The notes under the pieces are model-generated. The model made no database searches, had not been told where the DNA came from, and saw only the letters and a program-made list of their open reading frames with translations. Of a stretch of DNA of 64,000 nt, positions 11,556 through 18,963 are shown piece after piece. The translations under genes were made by a program, and so were the position numbers. Each line of letters starts with the position of its first letter. Position 1 is the stretch's first letter. Source of the stretch: Acidimicrobiia bacterium (lineage in GTDB: Bacteria; Actinomycetota; Acidimicrobiia; Spongiisociales; UBA5794); assembly GCA_026985095.1 (NCBI GenBank), contig JALSQW010000066.1, positions 1 through 64,000 on the forward strand. The letters run 5' to 3'.

Positions 11556-12055
11556 CGCTCCTCGATCCGATCGGCGATCGCCTCGGGAGCCAGTTCGTCG
11601 GTGGGGACGGCGCCGTGGGCGGCGGTGGCGTAGCGGGTCGCGCGGGCGTCGAGGATCCCGGCGAGGAGCTCCTCGGTGTCTCCGTCCGCCAGCAGCGGGC
11701 GCCCGGTCGACCCGACCCGTCCCGCGAGGGTGGTCGGCCGGGCGTCGAGGAGGATCACCGTTCCGGTTCGCCGCATCGTCTCGACGTTCGCCGGCTCGAG
11801 CACGGCGCCGCCGCCGGTCGCCACGACGGCGTGCGGTCCGGCGGCGATCCGCGTGACGGCGTCGCGTTCGAGCCGACGGAAGGCCATCTCACCGTCGGTG
11901 GCGAAGATCTCGGCCACCGTCTTCCCGGCGACCGTGACGATCACGTCGTCGACGTCGATGAAGGGCCTGTCCATCCGCCGCGCCAGGATCCTCCCGACCG
12001 TGGTCTTGCCCGCGCCCATCATGCCGATCAGCCAGAGGTGACCGTCAGTAGGCAT
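11540..12055 (-). CDS. aroK: Shikimate kinase
   Basis: Phosphorylates shikimate with ATP. The 171-residue protein begins MPTDGHLWLIGMMGAGKTTVG with the P-loop at residues 12-20, then shikimate-binding DVDD (where Asp pairs with Arg in FRRLERDA), the GGGAVL loop, and the lid Arg in STGRPLL. The ATG at 12055 overlaps the aroC stop by 11 bases. Size and motif order match ordinary monofunctional AroK. Confidence 0.95.
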   Translation of the reverse strand: MPTDGHLWLIGMMGAGKTTVGRILARRMDRPFIDVDDVIVTVAGKTVAEIFATDGEMAFRRLERDAVTRIAAGPHAVVATGGGAVLEPANVETMRRTGTVILLDARPTTLAGRVGSTGRPLLADGDTEELLAGILDARATRYATAAHGAVPTDELAPEAIADRIEERWTAS

Positions 12056-13196
12056 CGATCCTGCCCCGGTACGCGTCGACGGCGGCGACGAAGTCGGCGA
12101 CGGTGTCACCACCGAACTTCCGCTGCATCTCCTGGGCGAGGACGATGGCGACCATCTGTTCGGCGACGATGCCCGCGGCCGGTACCGCCACCACGTCGGA
12201 ACGCTCACGGATCGCCTTCTCCGGCTGCTTGGTCGTCACCTCGACCGTATCGAGCGCCCGCATCAGCGTCGAGATCGGCTTCATCGCCGCTCTGAGACGG
12301 ATCGTCTCCCCGATCGACATCCCACCTTCGATGCCGCCCGCCCGGTCGGTGCGCCGCGTGAAGCCCTCATCGTCGTAATAGATCTCGTCGTGCGCCTCGG
12401 AGCCTCGCCGCCCGGCCACCGCGAAGGCATCCCCGATCTCGACGCCCTTGATGGCTTGGATCGACATGAGGGCGGCGGCCAGCGCCGCGTCGAGCCGGCG
12501 GTCGTAGTGGACGTGGCTGCCGATCCCCGGGGGCACGCCGTAGACGAGGACCTCGACGACCCCGCCGAGGGTGTCCCGATCCGCCTTGGCGGCATCGATG
12601 GCCGCGACCATGGCGGCTTCGGCGGTCGGGTCGGCGGTGCGGACCGGCGAGGCGTCGATGCGATCGCGATCGGCGGGTCTGGGTGGGGTGACGTTCGCCG
12701 CGACCACCGGTCCGAGGGCCACGACGTGGCTGAGCACGTCGATGCCGACGGTGGACAGGAGCTGCTTGGCGAGGTAGCCGGCGATGGTCCTCGCTGCGGT
12801 CTCCCGCGCCGAGGCCCGTTCCAGGATGTCGCGGGCGTCCTTCGTGTCGTACTTGAGCATGCCGGCGAGGTCGGCATGGCCCGGTCGCGGGGCCCGGGCC
12901 GGGCGGGATGCCTGCCCCGGCCCTGGGCTCATCTCCTCTCGCCATTTCGGCCACTCGGTGTTCCTGACGACCACGGCGACCGGACTCCCCAGCGTCCGTT
13001 CGAACCGCACGCCGCCGAGGATCTCGAGCTCGTCGCGCTCGAGCGCCATCCGTCGACCGCGACCATGGCCGAGTCTCCGACGAGCCAGCTCGTGAGCGAG
13101 GCCGTCGACGGTGACCTCGACACCGGCCGGGAGCCCTTCGACGATGGTGACGAGGGCTGGGCCGTGGGATTCGCCTGCGGTCAAGAATCGGAGCAT
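12045..13196 (-). CDS. aroC: Chorismate synthase
   Basis: Converts EPSP to chorismate using reduced FMN. The 383-residue protein starts MLRFLTAGESHGPALV (signature 1), with RRLGHGRGRRMALERDE, the long ETAARTIAG helix, and GGIEGGMSIGETIRLRAAMKP in the active site. The ATG at 13196 was preferred over an upstream in-frame GTG (13214) because MLRFLTAGESHG is the universal N terminus, although neither start has a strong ribosome-binding site. The pilus gene upstream ends only 36 bases away, so readthrough from the pilus genes is possible. Confidence 0.96.
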   Translation of the reverse strand: MLRFLTAGESHGPALVTIVEGLPAGVEVTVDGLAHELARRRLGHGRGRRMALERDELEILGGVRFERTLGSPVAVVVRNTEWPKWREEMSPGPGQASRPARAPRPGHADLAGMLKYDTKDARDILERASARETAARTIAGYLAKQLLSTVGIDVLSHVVALGPVVAANVTPPRPADRDRIDASPVRTADPTAEAAMVAAIDAAKADRDTLGGVVEVLVYGVPPGIGSHVHYDRRLDAALAAALMSIQAIKGVEIGDAFAVAGRRGSEAHDEIYYDDEGFTRRTDRAGGIEGGMSIGETIRLRAAMKPISTLMRALDTVEVTTKQPEKAIRERSDVVAVPAAGIVAEQMVAIVLAQEMQRKFGGDTVADFVAAVDAYRGRIDAY

Positions 13197-13232
13197 CGAA
13201 GGGAGGGTAGGCACGTCGGCAGGCGACGTGGC

Positions 13233-13748
13233 TCACTTCAGGATCTGCTGGCCGACCTTCAACTCGAAGACCGTGTCGCCGTACATGATGACGGCACTGT
13301 CGGCGGTGAGCTTCACGACCTTATAGGAGCCGGCGAAGGTCTCGCCTTCTCCGACGTCGTAGCTCACCCCGTTGACGATGATCGTGGCCCGCAAGGTCCC
13401 GCCGACGTCGCGGATCTCGACGAGGGTGACGCTGGTGCCGGGGTTGAAGGTCCCGTCACCGGGTGCCCCGCCGACGCCGGGGATGCCTCCGAGGGGCGAG
13501 TCCGGGGTGATCAGCGGCCGGAACGGGTCCCGCGGTTGAGAGAGCTGGAACGAACCGTTGATCTTGACCCCATCGCCGGAGGCGGACTCGGCGGGCGCTT
13601 CGACGGCCGGCTGCAGCGGGCGGTCCCCTCCTCCGGCCTGCCACAGCACGCCGGAGGTGACGAGCATCCATCCCGACACCACCGCGGTCAGGATCATCAC
13701 GGCGGCCACGACGGTGGCGGTGAACGCGTCGAGACGACGGGCGTTCAT
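13233..13748 (-). CDS. Pilus assembly protein, PilP-like membrane-anchored protein
   Basis: Probably the last component of the T4P inner platform. The 171 residues have a short basic N terminus, one membrane segment (about residues 10-36), a proline/glycine-rich tether with QPRDPFRPL (a motif also seen near the start of PilP-type domains), and a beta-rich C-terminal region containing TLVEIRDVGGTLRATIIVNG and VFELKVGQQIL. In diderms PilP links PilNO to the PilQ secretin; no pilQ is present, as expected in a monoderm, so this protein may cap PilO or contact cell-wall factors. Identity as PilP is inferred from position and topology; sequence similarity is weak by eye. Confidence 0.6.
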   Translation of the reverse strand: MNARRLDAFTATVVAAVMILTAVVSGWMLVTSGVLWQAGGGDRPLQPAVEAPAESASGDGVKINGSFQLSQPRDPFRPLITPDSPLGGIPGVGGAPGDGTFNPGTSVTLVEIRDVGGTLRATIIVNGVSYDVGEGETFAGSYKVVKLTADSAVIMYGDTVFELKVGQQILK

Positions 13749-14455
13749 TCCCCGACCCCTTCGTCGGGCGGGGTCGACGACTCGCCGTCACCGGGAGGCT
13801 CGCCCTCCGGCGGCGATCCGCCGTCGTCGGCAGGAGCGACGACCAGGGGCTGACGGGTGAACACGACGGCGCCGATCTCGACGTCCAGCGTCGTGATGTC
13901 CGGTCGCGGCCTCGGTGCGGTGGTGGAGGTCGTCGCCGTCTCGTCCGGGGGGGTCTCCGACTCGTCTTCGGTGACCGGCGGCACCGGCGTGAGCGACACC
14001 GAGTCGACCCGCGCGAGGCGTTCCATCGCCTCGAGCCCGTAGAGGAAGCCGAGGACCTCGAAGTACTGGCCGTTGATGCTCATCGAGACGTTGATCTCGT
14101 ACAGATCCTGTCCCTCGGCGGGAGCGGTCGGTGGGGCCAGGTTGAGGGAGATGAGCTCGACACCGGTCCGGTCCGCCAGGAAGTTCACTTCCTCGAGGAA
14201 AGCCGCCACGTCGGGATCTTCAGGGATGGCTGCCTCCATCTGGCCAAGAGCGAACAGGTACGAGACCTCCTTGTCGGCGATCTCCCGCAGACGGGAGATC
14301 TGGCCTCGGAGGGTGCTCTCCCGGTCCCGGGCGGCGATGCGCTGATCCTCGAGCTGGCCGATCCGTTCGTTGCGTGGTCCCATGATGAACAGCCACCATC
14401 CGGCGGTGATCGCCAGGGCGACGAGGAGGGCGACGGCAACGACGTTGCGTTTCAT
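13745..14455 (-). CDS. pilO: Type IV pilus inner-membrane platform protein PilO-like
   Basis: Bitopic platform protein expected to pair with PilN. The 236 residues show a short cytoplasmic tail, one membrane helix (about 6-25, AVALLVALAITAGWWLFIM), a coiled coil (about 28-70, rich in Gln, Arg and Glu) and a PilO-like ferredoxin fold (VSMSINGQYFEVLGFLYGLEAMERLARVDSVSL). The C-terminal 45 residues are a Pro/Asp/Glu/Thr-rich disordered tail. The start overlaps pilN and the stop overlaps the PilP-like gene, each by 4 bases, so they are translationally coupled. PilO call rests on fold pattern plus gene order M-N-O. Confidence 0.8.
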   Translation of the reverse strand: MKRNVVAVALLVALAITAGWWLFIMGPRNERIGQLEDQRIAARDRESTLRGQISRLREIADKEVSYLFALGQMEAAIPEDPDVAAFLEEVNFLADRTGVELISLNLAPPTAPAEGQDLYEINVSMSINGQYFEVLGFLYGLEAMERLARVDSVSLTPVPPVTEDESETPPDETATTSTTAPRPRPDITTLDVEIGAVVFTRQPLVVAPADDGGSPPEGEPPGDGESSTPPDEGVGE

Positions 14456-15072
14456 CCTCCGACCTCGGGGATCCTCTGGGCCGCTCGCCCGGAGCGAGCC
14501 GCGTCGGTGAGCGCCGTCTGGGAGACGAAGCGCACGACCGGCGCCTCGCCGATCGTGGACTCGGTGACGCTCGAGACCCATCCGCCGCCGACGCCCGGAT
14601 AGCGATCCGAGTCCAGTGCCCTGATCCACGCCGAGATGTCGGGGACGTCGAAGCCCACGCCGGTCACCTGGATGGAACCCGCCGCCGTCGGATCGCCCGA
14701 GACGTCCTGGACGGTGCCGTTGAAGCTCTCCAGCCAGACCCGGTCGGGGATCATCCGACCCAGGTCGTTGAGGAGCCGACCCCACGACACGTCGGTGGCG
14801 AGGGCGGTCTCGATCAGGGTCGCGTCGGCCTGGTACCGGTCGAGGAGGTCCGCGGCGGGGCGGAGCCCCGTGAGCTCGGCTTCCAGCTCGCGGTTGACGG
14901 CTTCTTGCTCGGCGAGGGCCTGCTCTGCGGAGGCGATCCGTCCCGACCAGGCGATGGTGACGATGACCAGCAGCGCCAGGTACGCGACGAGGATCATCGC
15001 GACGCGGGCGAGGACGCGCCGCGACCGTTGCTTCTCGAAGGCCTCCGGAGGGAGCAGGTTGATGGGGCGCAT
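14452..15072 (-). CDS. pilN: Type IV pilus platform protein PilN
   Basis: Links cytoplasmic PilM to PilO. The 206-residue protein begins MRPINLLPPEAFEKQR; the INLLP motif is the PilM-binding peptide conserved in PilN proteins. A membrane helix spans about residues 21-43, followed by a coiled coil (SAEQALAEQEAVNRELEAEL) and a periplasmic-side alpha/beta domain (LLNDLGRMIPDRVWLESF through VTGVGFDVPDISAWIRAL). It shares one base with the pilM stop (TGATG). PilN is the most recognisable member of this trio apart from PilM. Confidence 0.9.
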   Translation of the reverse strand: MRPINLLPPEAFEKQRSRRVLARVAMILVAYLALLVIVTIAWSGRIASAEQALAEQEAVNRELEAELTGLRPAADLLDRYQADATLIETALATDVSWGRLLNDLGRMIPDRVWLESFNGTVQDVSGDPTAAGSIQVTGVGFDVPDISAWIRALDSDRYPGVGGGWVSSVTESTIGEAPVVRFVSQTALTDAARSGRAAQRIPEVGG

Positions 15073-16142
15073 CAGGTCATCCCCCACAGCGCCAGGCCGA
15101 CGGCGGCCGGAAGCACCGGTTGGGCGTCGAGGAGCTCCTCTTCGGTCAGCTGCACCCGTCCGAGATCGATGTGGTCGAGGATCCGGGCCGGCCGCACCGA
15201 TACCCCCAGCGCGGCTCCGAGCCGGTTGGCGAGGTGGGGAAGACGGGCGCCGTTGCCGGCGACGACGGCACCCGACAGGGCTCCGCCGTCGACCTGCCGG
15301 ACGTGGAACCGGATCGAACCGACGATCTCGTCGATGAGCACGTCCGCTTGGGCGGTGAGGGCGCCGAGGGCCTTGTTGTCGTCGTCGTCCCCGGCGAGCT
15401 CGGGCGGCCCTTCGGGGACCACACCGATGTCGCGCTTGCGCTCCTCGGCGGTGGTCCGTGACCAGCCGAGACGATCCATGAGCACCTCGGTGAACTCGTC
15501 GCCACCGATCGGCAGCAGACGGACGAACTCGGCAACACCGCCCCTGGCGACGATCACCTGGGTCAGGGAGGCGCCGATGTCGATGATCGCTTGCAGCGGG
15601 TTGTCGATGGCAGGCTCGATGCCGAAGGTGGCACGCACGAGAGCGAACGCCTGCAGGTCGATCGCCGCCGGGGTCACGCCGGTGGGTTCGATGACCCGCA
15701 GCAGCGTGTCGACCGTGTCGCGGTGAACGGCGACGACCAGGATGGAGGACATCGGTTCGCCGTCGGGGGTGGTGAACTGCTCGAGGGGCACGTAGTCCAA
15801 GATGGCGTCCTCGACCGCGATCGGGATCGAGTCCTGCACTTGATAGGGCAAGGCGTCGCGCAGCTCGTCGGGTTCCATCTGCGGAACGTCGACCCGCCGC
15901 ACGACGAGGCGTTGACTGGCGGTACCGACGATGATCCCCTTGGAGGGGAGCTTGTTGCGTTTCCACAGTGCCGAGAGCGCTTCGGCGACGGCGCTCTCGT
16001 CGACGATCTCCCCGGCGACGACGGCGCCTCTGGGCAGCGGAATGTCCGCGAATCGACGCAGGATCCTCCTGCCCTTCGCGGTGTCGAGCACGGCGGCTCT
16101 CACCGCCGATCCTCCGATATCCACGCCGACGGCGACCGTCAT
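15072..16142 (-). CDS. pilM: Type IV pilus assembly protein PilM (actin-like ATPase)
   Basis: Cytoplasmic FtsA/actin-fold protein that forms a ring with PilN under the pilus motor. The 356-residue sequence has an N-terminal phosphate-1 loop VGVDIGGSAVRAAVLD, a 1C-type subdomain (MEPDELRDALPYQVQDSIPI), the second phosphate loop AIIDIGASLTQVIV near residue 180, and GAVVAGNGARLPHLANRLGA near the C terminus for the adenosine site. It is the first gene of an overlapping pilM-N-O-P run. The 129-base gap upstream may hold its own start signal (TTGGCT, 18 bases, TAGTTC), but pilD readthrough is equally possible. Confidence 0.93.
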   Translation of the reverse strand: MTVAVGVDIGGSAVRAAVLDTAKGRRILRRFADIPLPRGAVVAGEIVDESAVAEALSALWKRNKLPSKGIIVGTASQRLVVRRVDVPQMEPDELRDALPYQVQDSIPIAVEDAILDYVPLEQFTTPDGEPMSSILVVAVHRDTVDTLLRVIEPTGVTPAAIDLQAFALVRATFGIEPAIDNPLQAIIDIGASLTQVIVARGGVAEFVRLLPIGGDEFTEVLMDRLGWSRTTAEERKRDIGVVPEGPPELAGDDDDNKALGALTAQADVLIDEIVGSIRFHVRQVDGGALSGAVVAGNGARLPHLANRLGAALGVSVRPARILDHIDLGRVQLTEEELLDAQPVLPAAVGLALWGMT

Positions 16143-16271
16143 GTGGCACTCCGCAACCGGTCTCGAACGCCCCTCGTCCCAGCGGGCCCAGCACCTGCCG
16201 CTCGAACTACACGACTGTCATTCGTGCAGCCAACAACCTAGCAGCGGCGTCGGGGCCGTGCAGGTCGAGGC

Positions 16272-17042
16272 TCACCGAAGGTACCACGCCACGATCCGGT
16301 CCCCCAAGACGACCGCGGTGTAGGCGCCGGCGACGAGATACGGGCCGAAGGGAATGGCGTCCTTCCTCCCGCGGACACCGCCGACCAGCAGGGCGACCGA
16401 CACCAACCCGCCGAACAGGAAGGCCGCGACGAAGGCGACGACCGCGTTGGGCCATCCGACGTAGCCGGTGAACACGCCGAGGAGGAAGCCGAGCTTCACG
16501 TCGCCGAAGCCGAACCCTCCCCGGGCGACGAGGGCGAGCGCCAGCAAGGCGAGGAAGAACCCCGTCCCCGAGGCGAGCGCCACCAGGAACGACCACGGCC
16601 GGCCATCGACGATGGCCCCTCCAGCGAGGAGCGCGACCCCCACGACGGTGCCGGGGTAGAGGATCCGGTTCGGGATGAGCTTGTGGTCCAGGTCGACGAG
16701 GGTCAGGGCGATGGTCACCGCGACGAACCACAGGTACGCGGGCAGCACCCAGACCGGACCGAGGGTCGCTCCCACCGCGACGAAGGCCGCGGCGGTGAAC
16801 GCCTCGACGATCGGGTAGCGGACCGAGACGGCGGTACCGCAGTCCCGACAGCGGCCTCGCAGGAGGAACCATGCCACCACGGGCACATTGTCCCGAGGAC
16901 GGATCGGATGGCCGCAGGCCGGGCATGCAGACCCCGGGGCGACGATCGACATGCCGGCGGGCACCCGGTGGGCGACCACGTTGAGGAACGATCCCACGAC
17001 GAGACCGAACAGGCCGAGGACGGTGAGGGCGATGATGGTCAT
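16272..17042 (-). CDS. pilD: Prepilin peptidase / N-methyltransferase (PilD)
   Basis: Integral membrane aspartic protease that removes the leader of prepilins and usually methylates the new N terminus. The 256-residue protein has N-terminal LVVGSFLNVVAHRVP, the cytoplasmic zinc-binding loop with CPACGHP and CRDCG (two CxxC pairs), and about seven membrane helices. Aspartates lie in LVDLDHKLIPNRI and GFGDVKLGFLLG, the TFPP catalytic pair. The ATG at 17042 places the first helix correctly. It lies 78 bases after pilA behind a perfect hairpin, so it is probably made at lower level than pilin. Substrates would be PilA and the three large pseudopilins at 32815-36687. Confidence 0.95.
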   Translation of the reverse strand: MTIIALTVLGLFGLVVGSFLNVVAHRVPAGMSIVAPGSACPACGHPIRPRDNVPVVAWFLLRGRCRDCGTAVSVRYPIVEAFTAAAFVAVGATLGPVWVLPAYLWFVAVTIALTLVDLDHKLIPNRILYPGTVVGVALLAGGAIVDGRPWSFLVALASGTGFFLALLALALVARGGFGFGDVKLGFLLGVFTGYVGWPNAVVAFVAAFLFGGLVSVALLVGGVRGRKDAIPFGPYLVAGAYTAVVLGDRIVAWYLR

Positions 17043-17070
17043 GCGGCGCACCAGGGTACCGAGCGCGACC

Positions 17071-17096
17071 GTGGGGCGGCCGCATGGCCGCCCCAC
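17071..17096 (-). terminator. Perfect 11-bp hairpin after pilA
   Basis: GTGGGGCGGCC, loop GCAT, GGCCGCCCCAC: an uninterrupted GC-rich stem 24 bases after the pilA stop and 28 bases before the pilD start. No U-tract follows. It probably acts as a partial terminator and 3'-end protector, giving abundant pilA mRNA and lower readthrough into pilD-pilMNOP. Confidence 0.7.
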
Positions 17097-17120
17097 GGGT
17101 CGATCGGGTACCCCTGAACG

Positions 17121-17633
17121 TTACGGCGTCGTGGGGAAGCCGCTCGAGCTCCACCCGGCCGGGGCCGCTCCGGCGGACGTCGGACATGCCGGCGTCCCGC
17201 TGGAGTCCCACATCCGGTAGTACGTGCCGCCTGCGGCGGTCGAGTCGTCGAAGATCGCGAAGACGTTCCCCGAGTCGGCCACCTTGACCAGGCAGACCGC
17301 GTCGTCGTTCGACGCGACCGACAGGTACACGCCGACGGGGTCGGCGGAGGTGAGCGTGCCGATGGCGTTCGTCGTCACCTCGATGTTCGGCTCGAAGGAC
17401 TTCAGTTCGCTCTCGGTGGTCGTGAAGGCGCCGGTGTCGGTCCACCAGCCCTTCTCTGCCACCAACGTGTTCCGGAGATCGGCCTGAGCGGCACGATCTT
17501 GTGCTTTGGTCCGGAAACCGAGGAACGAAGGCACGGCGATGGCCACAAGCACTGCAATGATCAGCACCACCACCATGAGTTCGATGAGGGTGAACCCCTC
17601 TTCCCCGGCCAGACGCTCTCGCATCCAACGCAT
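17121..17633 (-). CDS. pilA: Major type IV pilin (PilA)
   Basis: Likely main pilus subunit. The class III signal is MRWMRERLAGEEG followed by FTLIELMVVVLIIAVLVAIA: cleavage after Gly13, Phe1 and Glu5 of the mature protein, then the hydrophobic spine. The rest (about 120 residues) is a small globular head with VAEKGWWTDTGAFTTTESEL and two cysteines (in AVCLV and TPACPT) that could form the C-terminal disulfide loop. The start at 17633 is preferred because AGGAGG lies ten bases upstream; an ATG at 17660 would place that ribosome-binding site inside the coding region. Its own SigD-like promoter (17687-17714) sits in the gap after pilC. Confidence 0.93.
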   Translation of the reverse strand: MRWMRERLAGEEGFTLIELMVVVLIIAVLVAIAVPSFLGFRTKAQDRAAQADLRNTLVAEKGWWTDTGAFTTTESELKSFEPNIEVTTNAIGTLTSADPVGVYLSVASNDDAVCLVKVADSGNVFAIFDDSTAAGGTYYRMWDSSGTPACPTSAGAAPAGWSSSGFPTTP

Positions 17634-17686
17634 CCTGGAAGGACCTCCTGTGGTCTCCATGAGGGCCGTATCTCGGCCGTGGGTAT

Positions 17687-17714
17687 GTATCGGCGCCGAC
17701 GGCCAGAAAGTTGA
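17687..17714 (-). promoter_or_regulatory. FliA/SigD/WhiG-like promoter of pilA
   Basis: Minus strand: TCAACTTT, 12 bases, GCCGATAC. This resembles the sigma-28 consensus (TAAAGTTT, about 11 bases, GCCGATAA; WhiG TAAA-N15/16-GCCGATAA). It lies wholly in the pilC-pilA gap, with an inferred transcript start about 45 bases before the pilA ATG. The same spacing recurs upstream of the pseudopilin cassette (36695-36722). Confidence 0.65.
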
Positions 17715-17736
17715 GTCGCTCCGAGACCGGCGATGG

Positions 17737-18963
17737 TCAGCCCGCGAAGCTCGCGATGGAGAAGATCGGCAGGTACAGGGCGATGAGGATGCCGCCGACG
17801 GTGATCCCCATGACGACGATGAGCAACGGCTCGATGAGGCTGGTCATGGCGTTCACCATGTCGTCGACCTCCCGATCGTAGAAGTCCGCCACCTTCGACA
17901 ACATCGTGTCGAGGGCCCCGGTCTCCTCGCCGACGGTCATCATCTGGACGACCATCGGCGGGAACACGTCATGGCGGGACAGCGGCTGGGCGAGGGACTC
18001 ACCTTCGCGGACGGAGCTCTTGACGTCCTCGACGGCACGTTCCACCTTGGCGTTGCCGGACGTCTCGGCGACGATATCGAGGGTCTGGAGGACCGGCACC
18101 CCCGTCCGGCTGAGGACGGCGAACGTGCGGGCGAAGCGGCTCAGGGCGGTCTTGTGGAACAGCTTCCCGAACACGGGGATGCGGAGCTTGAGCGCGTCCC
18201 ATCGGTACCGGCCGGACTCGGTCCGTTTCCAGCGGCGGAACCCCACCCATCCGGTGACGACGCCTCCGATCACCGCCATCCAGTAGGTGGTGAGGAGGTT
18301 CGAAGCGACGATGAGCATCTGGGTCGGCACGGGAAGGGCGACGCCACCGCCGACGTCCTCGTACATCCCGACGAACACGGGCACCACGAACACGATCATC
18401 CCGGTGGTGATGGCCACGATCAGGAGGCCCACCACCGTCGGGTACGCCAGGGCCGACTTGACCTTGGAGCGCAGGTTCAGGTTCGCTTCCAAGATGTCGG
18501 CGAGCCGGTCGAGCGTCTCGTCGAGGACACCCCCGATCTCGCCGGCGCGGACCATCGAGACGTACAACGGGGAGAAGGCCTTCGGGTGCCGTTCCAGCGC
18601 GGCGCTGAGGCTCGTTCCCTTCTCGACGTCCGCCTTGACCTGCACGATGACCTCGGCCAGCCCTGGGCTCTCGGTCTGGTCCACCAGCACCGCCAGCGCC
18701 TTGAGCAACGACAGGCCGGAGTTCACCATCGTGGCGAACTGGCGGGAGAAGATGACGACGTCCTTCTGCTTGATCCGGTTCGTCAACCCGGGGATGCGGA
18801 TCTCCTGGTTGAGCCCGGTCGTTCGCTTCCGCTCGATGGACAACGGGATGAGGCCGCGATCACGGAGGTTCCTAGCGACCAGCTCGGCCGACGAGGCCTC
18901 GACATCGCCGGTGTGGATCTTCCCGGCCCGGTCGCGAACGCGGTACTGGAACGTTGTGGTCAT
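17737..18963 (-). CDS. pilC: Type IV pilus inner-membrane core protein PilC
   Basis: Polytopic platform protein (GspF family) that couples PilB and PilT to pilin assembly. The 408 residues hold the N-terminal FQYRVRDRAGKIHTGDVEA segment and two repeated cytoplasmic T2SSF domains: IFSRQFATMVNSGLSLLKAL (about 75-95) and RFARTFAVLSRTGVPVLQTLDI (about 275-297). Three membrane segments are visible (about 170-195, 215-235, 375-400). The ATG overlaps the pilT stop by 4 bases. Length and architecture are standard. Confidence 0.96.
   Translation of the reverse strand: MTTTFQYRVRDRAGKIHTGDVEASSAELVARNLRDRGLIPLSIERKRTTGLNQEIRIPGLTNRIKQKDVVIFSRQFATMVNSGLSLLKALAVLVDQTESPGLAEVIVQVKADVEKGTSLSAALERHPKAFSPLYVSMVRAGEIGGVLDETLDRLADILEANLNLRSKVKSALAYPTVVGLLIVAITTGMIVFVVPVFVGMYEDVGGGVALPVPTQMLIVASNLLTTYWMAVIGGVVTGWVGFRRWKRTESGRYRWDALKLRIPVFGKLFHKTALSRFARTFAVLSRTGVPVLQTLDIVAETSGNAKVERAVEDVKSSVREGESLAQPLSRHDVFPPMVVQMMTVGEETGALDTMLSKVADFYDREVDDMVNAMTSLIEPLLIVVMGITVGGILIALYLPIFSIASFAG

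Noticed and set aside
16143-16271. Possible promoter TTGGCT-N18-TAGTTC before pilM
   Set aside because: Weak match at both boxes; no sigma-28-like sequence here, and readthrough from pilD explains expression equally well.
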